DNA of 64,000 nucleotides from Phycisphaerales bacterium. GTDB lineage: Bacteria > Planctomycetota > Phycisphaerae > UBA1845 > Fen-1342. The notes beneath the pieces are model-generated. The model saw only the letters and a list, made by a program, of their open reading frames with translations, did not search any database and was not told the DNA's origin. Every line of letters begins with the position of its first letter. The stretch's first letter is position 1. This document shows positions 57,905 to 64,000 of the stretch, in pieces. Both the position numbers and the translations under genes were made by a program. Location of the stretch: the NCBI GenBank assembly GCA_016716475.1, contig JADJWG010000001.1, positions 1,774,653-1,838,652 of the forward strand, given 5' to 3'.

Positions 57905-59200
57905 ATGCAGCCCGAAGAGATCGACGCCCTGTTGGATGAGGCCAACCGTCTGCTGGAGGACGGCAAGCCCGATGAGTCACTGCGGTGTCTCGATCGTGTC
58001 GACGCCCAGAACCTCGAAAGCGAAGACCGCATCGAATGGGGTAGTTTGCGGGCCTGGGCGCTCAGCGAGATGGGCCGGGACGAGGAGGCGCTGGAGGCCA
58101 TCGAGCCGCTGCTGGAGGAATTTCCGCGGTCGGCCCGCCTGCTCGCCACACTGGGGGTCGTGCTCTCGAACAACGAGGAGCTCGAGGACGCCCGTGATGC
58201 GCTCGAAGAAGCGCTCGATCTGGTGCCCGAGGACGAGGTCGCGCTCGCCAACCTGGCGCTCGTGTACGAGAAGATGCGGGACTACGAGCACGCATTGGAA
58301 CTGTATGATCGGGCGCTGGAACTTGGCGCGGACATGGACTGGATCATGCAGCGACGTGCGGTCGCGCTTACCGAGATGTGCCGTTACAAGGAAGCCAAAT
58401 CCACGCTGAAGCGTTATCTGTCCCTGGTACCGGACGACGCCGCCCAGTGGATTGCACTCGGCATTCTGCATAGCGACGACGAGGAGTACGAGGACGCCTT
58501 CTCTTGTTATCAGCGGGCCGAGGCGCTCGACGCCGATTCTCCGACCTTGCGCCTCAACTGGGGTGTCACCGCTGTGAAGGCCGGCAATCTGCGGCTTGCC
58601 CGCCAGCAGTTGCGCCTGCTGCAGCATCTGGAGCCCGAGACGACCCGGCCGTGGCTCTTGCGCGCGTTCATACTCGAGGAAGATGGCCAGCGGACGGCCG
58701 CCCGGGTGATCTATGAGCGGATCCTGACACGTGCGCGGTTCAAGGATCACGGCGAGTTGAGCTACGCCTTCGAGATGGCGATGGATTTCTTCGCGCGCCA
58801 TCGAATGCTACCGCGGTGCGAGCGGCTGCTCACCCAGGCGTACGAACACAATGCCTGCTCGGTCGAGTTGTGTGATGCCTATCGCGAGGCCACCGGTGAG
58901 CATGTGCAAAACGGCTACTGGTTCAGTCTCATGATCGAGGCGGACTATCGTCCAGGGTTGTCCGAAGTGCGGGAGCGCGGCCAGCACACACCGCGCTACA
59001 CGCGCTTCGTGCGGGCGTACCAGGTGGTGGCCCGCAACCACGATGAGGCCGTCGGCCTGGTGATGGACTTCGCCCGGCGCATGGGCGAGCGAAATCCCGT
59101 GCTTCGTGAGTTCGTCGGGACAGAAAAGCTGGAGGAGGGTTTCACGGGTATCTACGAGGTCGAGGCGGACAGCTACGTGTTCGCGGACGAAAGCTCGTAG
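57905..59200 (+). CDS. Tetratricopeptide-repeat protein
   Basis: A 431-residue cytoplasmic TPR protein. Successive 34-residue units are clear through residues ~1-260 (EEALEAIEPLLEEFPRSARL; LEDARDALEEALDLVPEDEV; YEHALELYDRALELGADMDW; YEDAFSCYQRAEALDADSPT; GNLRLARQQLRLLQHLEPET). The C-terminal ~150 residues are not TPR-like (RVYERILTRARFKDHGELSY-type helices, then LVMDFARRMGERNPVLREFV). It is strongly acidic in the first third. It probably serves as a protein-interaction scaffold; partner unknown. It ends just before tRNA-Lys. Confidence 0.75.
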   Translation: MQPEEIDALLDEANRLLEDGKPDESLRCLDRVDAQNLESEDRIEWGSLRAWALSEMGRDEEALEAIEPLLEEFPRSARLLATLGVVLSNNEELEDARDALEEALDLVPEDEVALANLALVYEKMRDYEHALELYDRALELGADMDWIMQRRAVALTEMCRYKEAKSTLKRYLSLVPDDAAQWIALGILHSDDEEYEDAFSCYQRAEALDADSPTLRLNWGVTAVKAGNLRLARQQLRLLQHLEPETTRPWLLRAFILEEDGQRTAARVIYERILTRARFKDHGELSYAFEMAMDFFARHRMLPRCERLLTQAYEHNACSVELCDAYREATGEHVQNGYWFSLMIEADYRPGLSEVRERGQHTPRYTRFVRAYQVVARNHDEAVGLVMDFARRMGERNPVLREFVGTEKLEEGFTGIYEVEADSYVFADESS

Positions 59201-59234
59201 CCGATCGCTATAATCGGGCACGTGTGCGTATTCT

Positions 59235-59307
59235 GAGGGTGTAGCTCAGTCGGTAGAGCAACGGCCTTTTAAGCCGTGGGTCGTGGGTTCGAGCCCCACC
59301 GCCCTCA
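59235..59307 (+). tRNA. tRNA-Lys (anticodon TTT)
   Basis: A 73-nt tRNA with acceptor GAGGGTG/CGCCCTC (one G-U pair), D-arm GCTCAGTCGGTAGAGC, anticodon stem ACGGC/GCCGT around CTTTTAA (anticodon TTT), and T-arm GTGGGTTCGAGCCCCAC. The discriminator is A and no CCA is encoded. An IS5-type element is inserted 84 bp downstream. Confidence 0.96.
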
Positions 59308-59390
59308 GTTCCCCACCCCTACCCAGCGGTGCGCAAGCGTTGCTATTTGCAGTGCTTGCGACCGTTGCGGGCGGTGCATAGAACCTATCC

Positions 59391-60210
59391 CAAAACCTCT
59401 TTGAGCAGCAGCATTGTGCAGCCCAGATGAAGGAAGCCCTGGAACAACGTAGTCGACTTCTCCCAGCGAATGCACAGCCGTCGGAAGTGTTGAATCCAGG
59501 CGATCGTGCGTTCGACGGTCCAGCGGCGCTTGTAGCGGCGCAGGGGGCGGCCGTCCTGGGTATAGTTCTCCAGTTTGCGATTCGAGCGGTGCGGCGCAAT
59601 AAGCTCGATGCCCTACTCCGCCAGTTGCTCGTCCAGCTCATCGCTGTCGTACGCCTTGTCGCCGATCAGGCGCGGCGGCGTCTCGGCGGTCAGCATGAAG
59701 TCAAAGAGCCGTTGCACGAGCTGGCTCTCGTGCGGGCCGGCGGAGGCGGTATCGATCGCCACGGGCAGGCCGCGGGCGTCCACGAGAACCATGATTTTCA
59801 CGCCTTTTCCCACCTTCGTGGCCCCGATGCCGTCGCCGCCGCCGCGGGCCTTGGAGAAGGTCGCGTCGATGTAGCACTCGTACAGTCGGTAGCCGCCGCG
59901 CTGCTCCACCAGCCGCCCGGCGCTGCGCATGATCTCCTCGAACACGCCGGCGTGCGTCCAGATCTGGAACCAGCGGTGGACCGTGCTCTTGGCCCCGAAT
60001 CGCCGCGGCAGGTCCTTCCACTTCGCCCCGTTGTCCAGAATCCAGAAGATGCCTTGCAGGACCTTGTACTTGTCCGCCGCGGGCCGGCCGCCCTTGGGAC
60101 TGGCCTCATGATCGGGAATCCGTTCCGCCAACCATCGCAGGTGTTCATCCGTGAGCTTGATCATGCTCCAGTATACGGAGTACACAGGTGTCCGGTTATG
60201 GGATAGGTTC
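59391..60210 (-). mobile_element. IS5-family (IS427-group-like) insertion sequence, 820 bp
   Basis: The ends are inverted repeats starting GAACCTATCCCA at both termini (left end continues AAACC, right end read inward continues TAACCGG). The flanks are TA on each side (59389-59390 and 60211-60212), matching the TA target preference of the IS427 group. The element is complete by length and ends, and carries one transposase gene on the minus strand. Confidence 0.85.
59395..60164 (-). pseudogene. IS5-family transposase interrupted by one in-frame TAG
   Basis: Starts MIKLTDEHLRWLAERIPDHE and runs through LYECYIDATFSKARGGGDGI (first catalytic Asp) and PPRLIGDKAYDSDELDEQLA (second Asp). A TAG stop occurs at 59613-59615. 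The same frame then continues GIELIAPHRSNRKLENYTQD and RRWTVERTIAWIQHFRRLCI (catalytic Glu), ending LLLKEVLG. The frame is otherwise undamaged. The stop separates the catalytic residues, so the protein is inactive unless the codon is read through or corrected. Confidence 0.85.
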
Positions 60211-60225
60211 TAGACAGTCCAACCT

Positions 60226-60885
60226 TTAGTGGCCGGGGTAATATTTAGTCGAGCGCGCGTCCGACTCGCTCGTCTCCCTCCGGATTCGCAGCCAATTCAC
60301 ATCGTCCGCCGCGTACTCATCGATGCTGAGGTCGCCGGTAGGCGCACCCGCCTCCAGTCGCGACCATGCGTTCCACAAATAGACATTCACGTGAGTAAGA
60401 TCGACCCGCGACTCAAAAGGCTTTTCCAACGTTAGGATCGACACCGGCTTACCGCTGACCACCGAGATAAGCCGTCCGTCCCGAGCCTCATATGCATGGG
60501 GTGAGTGGGGAAAATGCAACTGTATTGCGCTTAGTACAGATTCATCGTGTAGAAACTCACCATACGGTAGGATGATGGCGATGTAACCATAGCGATCGCG
60601 CGGCGCCACCTGTGTTGGGTTGGGCTCCCGCACTGCAAAATCCCAGATCGACGACGGTGTCAGGCCTGTGCACTTGATGTACACAAGCGCACCATCGGCT
60701 ATGTCATAGGGTGCATAACGCAGAGATTGCGCCTCTGCAGCGGCTCTCTCGAGGTCGGCTGCCTTCGGCCGCAGCTGGACAGCCACCACTCCGGCGATCA
60801 CACAGAGAGCACTGCATCCGTACAATACGAGCGCCGATCGCCCCCGGAGCCTTGGCCACTTGGTCATATCAGAAACCACATTCAT
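60226..60885 (-). CDS. Membrane-anchored hypothetical protein in low-G+C DNA
   Basis: A 219-residue protein from the ATG at 60885 (GGAG upstream) with one N-terminal helix (SALVLYGCSALCVIAGVVAV) and a soluble domain with no recognised family (GALVYIKCTGLTPSSIWDFA; YGYIAIILPYGEFLHDESVL; VNVYLWNAWSRLEAG). Its build resembles the candidate immunity proteins beside the Rhs cassettes, and it overlaps the upstream small gene by 17 nt. It ends 16 bp from the IS5 element. Confidence 0.5.
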   Translation of the reverse strand: MNVVSDMTKWPRLRGRSALVLYGCSALCVIAGVVAVQLRPKAADLERAAAEAQSLRYAPYDIADGALVYIKCTGLTPSSIWDFAVREPNPTQVAPRDRYGYIAIILPYGEFLHDESVLSAIQLHFPHSPHAYEARDGRLISVVSGKPVSILTLEKPFESRVDLTHVNVYLWNAWSRLEAGAPTGDLSIDEYAADDVNWLRIRRETSESDARSTKYYPGH

Positions 60886-61225
60886 CAGCTCCCCAGTGTC
60901 CGGTATCATTGAACCAATTAAATGCAAAGGACCGGCAGTGCTGTCCGCTCGCGAGATCGTACATCATAGTGGGATTGTACGCCTTATCCTGAATTGGATA
61001 TACGAACTGCAGAAGATCGCGCAGTCGATCTCCGGTCTCGCAACCTATCCTCTTGGACGTCGCCTCAACTGGCGCAGCAGCCATCAATGCATTCTGCAGC
61101 GCCGTTCTTGCGTCCGTAATACGGCGTATCATCCCCGGTGACAGATCGATCACTGTCCTATGGCCCGCCCGATCGCCACTGGCTGGACAGTCAAGTACCA
61201 AAATATTACCCCGGTCACTAAACAT
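60869..61225 (-). CDS. Short hypothetical protein, possibly the tail of a disrupted larger gene
   Basis: A 118-residue frame (TVIDLSPGMIRRITDARTAL; DRLRDLLQFVYPIQDKAYNP; FAFNWFNDTGHWGADECGF) in low-G+C DNA directly beside the IS630 remnant. I recognise no family. Its position before an anchored hypothetical protein resembles a toxin-tail/immunity pair. The insertion may have removed the original 5' end, so the present start at 61225 may not be authentic. Confidence 0.4.
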   Translation of the reverse strand: MFSDRGNILVLDCPASGDRAGHRTVIDLSPGMIRRITDARTALQNALMAAAPVEATSKRIGCETGDRLRDLLQFVYPIQDKAYNPTMMYDLASGQHCRSFAFNWFNDTGHWGADECGF

Positions 61226-61229
61226 TGAA

Positions 61230-62310
61230 CATGTCTACCCTGCGGCGTATTGGACAGGATCGGCTTGGAAGTAGTTTCGGATGATGTTGGGTCGGCGCTG
61301 GGTGTCGCGGAGGTATTGTTCGAGATTGAGGATTAGCTCGTCCTTGGTCGCGGGCCGCTGCCGGCCGATGGCGTTGGTCTTGACGTCGTTGTTCAGGTAC
61401 TCGTCTGGATTGAGTTCGGGGCTGTAGCCGGGCAGGAAGAACATGCGGAGGCGTCGTCGGTTGGCGTGCAGCCAGTCGCGCGGCGGCCGAGCGGTGCACC
61501 GGGTGACCGTCGACGATCAGGAACACGCGCCGGCGCCGCTGACGCAGCAACCGACGGCAGAAGCGGATGAAGACTTCGGCGTTGAACGAGCCGTCGAAGA
61601 CCAGGAAGCACAGATGGCCACGGTTGGTGATGCTCGACATCATGTTGGCCCGGAAGCGCTGTCCCGTGCCCGGGATCACCGGCGTCACGCCGCGTCGGCC
61701 GTAGCTGCGGCCGGCTTGATGATCGCTGCGCCCCAAGCTGATCGCCCCAGTGAATCTCGGCGTTTTCGGCCTTGGCCTGCTTCACGATCGCCGGATACTC
61801 CGCGCGCTTCCAACGCTCCACCGCCACCGGGTCGCGCTCGTAGGCCCGCCGCAGCGGCTTTTGCGGCGTGAAGCCCCAACGCTTCAGGTAGCGGCCGGCC
61901 GTTCGCGCCGAAACCGCCAGACCGGTGCGCTGGGCGATGAGGTCGCGCACTGCCTCGCGCGTCCACAGCGCGACAGGCAGTTTGAGCTGATCGGGAGTGC
62001 GATCCGTCATACGCTTGACGATCGTGGCCGCCTGATGCGACGGCAGCCGCGGCTCGGCCGGCGGCCCGCTTCTTCAACCGCAGCGAGGTGATGTTGCCGC
62101 ATTCGACTTTCGCCAGCCAAGTGTCGATCGAGGTGCCGAGACGCCGAAGGTCCGCGCGGCCGCCGACTTCCTCACGCCGCCGCGGATCGCCGTCACCACC
62201 CGCACCCGAAGCTGCTCCTGCGCGTCTGGCGAAAGCCTGCGTGTATCGAGTTGACTCATGCATGAACTATATCACAAAGCCACAGAATGTCCAGTATTAT
62301 GTGTCCGTAT
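61230..62310 (-). mobile_element. IS630-family element, ends uncertain
   Basis: The region holds a single IS630-type transposase in pieces. Near both ends a TGGACA motif occurs in opposite orientation (about 61250 on the plus strand; about 62293 read on the minus strand) within TA-rich sequence, which may mark the terminal repeats. I could not define the exact boundaries or a TA target duplication. It appears to truncate the RCC1-repeat gene at its right side. Confidence 0.6.
61235..62259 (-). pseudogene. IS630-family transposase with several frameshifts
   Basis: Begins MSQLDTRRLSPDAQEQLRVR with an N-terminal HTH (RGGVRKSAAARTFGV), continues in another frame with IDTWLAKVECGNITSLRLKK, then RMTDRTPDQLKLPVALWTRE and RYLKRWGFTPQKPLRRAYER, NAEIHWGDQLG (first catalytic Asp), VFLIVDGHPVHRS (second Asp), and MFFLPGYSPELNPDEYLNND (catalytic Glu). 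At least four frame changes are needed (near 62140, 62070, 61735 and 61465), so no intact protein is encoded as written. Confidence 0.8.
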
Positions 62311-62860
62311 TAGTAAAACGGGGGCAGGTCACACCCGCAGCAACGCCAATAAAGTCCGTGTTCGGTTCGGGAACGTCACACTGACCATGATTGTTTGCCC
62401 CCCACGCCACAATCGAGCCATCGGCTTTCAAACCAAGACTGTGATGCACACCGTCGCCACTGCCCGCCGCGACACCGATGAAGTCAGTGTTTGGCGCGGG
62501 TACGTCGCATTGGCCCTGGTGATTCGAGCCCCGCGCCACGATCGATCCGTTGGCCTTCAAGCCCAGGCAGTGAGATTCGCCCACCGAGATGGCCAGGAAA
62601 TCCACGTTCGGCGCGGGTACGTTGCACATGTCATTCCTGCAGGCCCCCCACGCCACGATCGACCCATCCGCTCGCAACGCGAGACTGTTCGGACCATTGG
62701 ACGAGACTTGGATGACATCGCTCAGCACACTCGGCGGCAAGATGATCTGCCGCCCCCACCCCACGATCGCCCCCGAGTCCTGCCCCACGACCGCGCCCGC
62801 TCCCAACCCCGCCACCATCGCCACCACCATCCAGGCGCGTACGCGCCCGCCCGCCGCCAT
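62297..62860 (-). CDS. Secreted RCC1-repeat protein, C-terminally truncated
   Basis: A 187-residue protein with a signal peptide (MVVAMVAGLGAGAVVGQ) and RCC1/BNR-type repeats: NSLALRADGSIVAWGACRND, SHCLGLKANGSIVARGSNHQ, HHSLGLKADGSIVAWGANNH, each followed by VPAPN.DF or VPEPN.DF. Such secreted RCC1 proteins normally have seven or more blades. Here the frame breaks after GVAAG into the non-repeat residues VTCPRFTNTDT, next to the IS630 remnant, so the insertion probably removed the rest. Confidence 0.7.
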   Translation of the reverse strand: MAAGGRVRAWMVVAMVAGLGAGAVVGQDSGAIVGWGRQIILPPSVLSDVIQVSSNGPNSLALRADGSIVAWGACRNDMCNVPAPNVDFLAISVGESHCLGLKANGSIVARGSNHQGQCDVPAPNTDFIGVAAGSGDGVHHSLGLKADGSIVAWGANNHGQCDVPEPNTDFIGVAAGVTCPRFTNTDT

Positions 62861-63101
62861 GGCCTGCGGCGCCTGGCTCCAAACTGGATCCCTATTCGTT
62901 AGTATGGCACAGCTTTCGTGCGGGGTTATCGGATTTCGGCTGTGAGCGCACCCGGCGGACCGATTTATAACGCCGTTGCACGCAGTGTTGCGTTCTAAGA
63001 ACTCCCCGGGGCTTTCTCGGCTCTTCAGAGCTGCTTGCCATAAGCCCGCTGCGCACCTCCGCGCCCGAACAGATCATCGTCAAGCGGCCTGAGGCCCCGG
63101 T

Positions 63102-64000
63102 TCATCCGCCGGGGATGCTGTAACGGGCCATCTTGTCGCGCAGGGTCGTCCGCGGAATTCCGAGACGCTGCGCCGCGCGGGCCTGGTTGTTGTCGCATTG
63201 CCTCAAGGCGAGCAGGATCATGCGACGCTCGATATCCGCCACAGTTTCGTTGAGGTTGAAGCAACTCGTTTCGACCAGTTCCAGCGTGGGCGGTCCAATC
63301 GGTTCGCCAGCTTCACCTCCGAGCGGCAAGATATGCTCCGTTCGAATCTCTGATCCGCCGCAGAACGCGAGCGCCCGCTCAATCACGTGCTCCAGTTCGC
63401 GGGCGTTCCCCGGCCAGGGATGCCGCAGCAACTCGTCGAGCGCGTGGGGTGCGAGGTGAACCGCCCGGTCACCGACGAGCGCGGCGTGCCTCTGAATCAA
63501 GTGCCGCGCCAAGAGGGGGATGTCGTCCGGCCGCTCGCGCAGCGGTGGCAGAGTGAGGCACACGCCACTGAGCCGGTAGTAGAGATCCTCGCGGAATTCA
63601 CCGGCTCGCACCGGCGCTTGCAGATCATGGCGCGCGGTGCAGATCAGACGCACGTCGACCGCGACCGGCGGCGCGCTGGCCGTGCGCTCAAAACTCCCAC
63701 TTTCCAGGAGTTGTAACAACAGCGACTGGAGTGCCAGTGGCAGCGCGTCCACCTCGCCCAGAATGAACGTCCCGCCGGCGCTCAGTTCCAGTCGGCCGCC
63801 CTTACCACGGCCGCCGTCGCCGAGGCCGAACAGTTCCGCTGCCAACTCGGCAACCGGCACGTGTGCGCAGTCAAAGTGGTGACATGGGCCGGTGGCGCGC
63901 GGGCTCCATTCGTGCAGGGCTTGGGCGAGCAACGTCTTGCCGGTGCCGGATTCACCGACGAGCAACACGGCGCAATCGGTCGGGGCGATCTGGCGGGCCT
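63102..64000 (-). CDS. NtrC-type AAA+ regulator with Fis-like HTH, N-terminus off window, atypical sigma-54 contact loop
   Basis: C-terminal ~299 residues of a bacterial enhancer-binding-protein-like regulator. Walker A is GESGTGKTLLAQ; the arginine-finger/sensor region reads REDLYYRLSGVCLTLPPLRE and RPDDIPLLARHL; then HPWPGNARELEHVIERALAF, and a Fis-type HTH (NNQARAAQRLGIPRTTLRDK). The GAFTGA loop is missing: after ELFGLGDGGRGKGG comes RLELSAGGTFILGEVDALPL. Walker B is also altered (FILGEV in place of LFLDE). It may not activate sigma-54 and could act as a TyrR-like regulator. The frame is open to the right edge, so the sensory domain lies outside. Confidence 0.82.
   Translation of the reverse strand, partial: ARQIAPTDCAVLLVGESGTGKTLLAQALHEWSPRATGPCHHFDCAHVPVAELAAELFGLGDGGRGKGGRLELSAGGTFILGEVDALPLALQSLLLQLLESGSFERTASAPPVAVDVRLICTARHDLQAPVRAGEFREDLYYRLSGVCLTLPPLRERPDDIPLLARHLIQRHAALVGDRAVHLAPHALDELLRHPWPGNARELEHVIERALAFCGGSEIRTEHILPLGGEAGEPIGPPTLELVETSCFNLNETVADIERRMILLALRQCDNNQARAAQRLGIPRTTLRDKMARYSIPGG

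Noticed and set aside
62380..62800. Regular short repeats in this stretch, considered as a CRISPR-like array
   Set aside because: The repeats are in-frame RCC1 protein repeats of variable sequence, without constant-length spacers.

Overview
The window is about 64 kb of GC-rich bacterial chromosome. It probably comes from a planctomycete, perhaps a Phycisphaerae-like lineage. The pointers are dockerin-like tails on two secreted proteins (CPGDANGD...NFADISPFIAAL type at 55.5-57.0 kb; DFLALADCL type at the end of the M14 peptidase), a DUF1573 protein, and a dnaN-dciA-gyrB core. All family assignments rest on motifs read by eye; no database search was possible.

Region 1 (1-5.5 kb, minus strand): a heavy-metal RND efflux set (TolC-like channel with a frameshift, CusB-like adaptor, CusA/CzcA-like pump running off the left edge), preceded by a small His-rich membrane protein.

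Region 2 (5.8-29.2 kb): a continuous respiratory island. A minus-strand operon encodes a COX3-like protein with an inserted cytochrome c domain, followed by all six subunits of Alternative Complex III (ActA-ActF). Next come an Rrf2 regulator with three cysteines and, divergently, a periplasmic molybdoenzyme most like nitrite oxidoreductase or Nxr-like nitrate reductase (NxrA with Tat signal, NxrB with a one-base frameshift, a membrane-anchored NxrC-like haem b subunit, and a TorD/NarJ-type chaperone). Convergent to this is a nine-gene molybdenum-cofactor operon (moaA, AhpD-like, moaD, moaE, moeA, moaC, mogA/moaB, MOT1-like molybdate transporter, mobA). The oxidase/ACIII operon and the Moco operon share a 41-bp upstream element (34 of 41 identical), suggesting one regulon, plausibly under the Rrf2 protein. 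This coupled system is the most interesting content of the window.

Region 3 (29.4-37.4 kb): tRNA-Ser, a VIT1-like fragment, a DUF1573 protein, then an accessory island of visibly lower G+C. It holds two N-terminally truncated Rhs cassettes with unrelated C-termini, each followed by a membrane protein that could be its immunity partner, plus an IS110/IS66 chimeric transposase remnant.

Region 4 (37.5-50.8 kb): housekeeping genes typA/bipA, icd, dnaN, dciA-like, gyrB, a GT87-like membrane protein, larC and cstA.

Region 5 (50.9-64 kb): an SRPBCC gene cleanly split by an ISL3 element with an 8-bp target duplication, two dockerin-tailed secreted proteins, a TPR protein, tRNA-Lys, an IS5-type element with an in-frame stop, low-G+C hypotheticals, a frameshift-riddled IS630 transposase, an RCC1-repeat protein, and an NtrC-like AAA+ regulator running off the right edge. 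Single-base frameshifts recur in otherwise conserved genes, so some may be sequencing or assembly errors.
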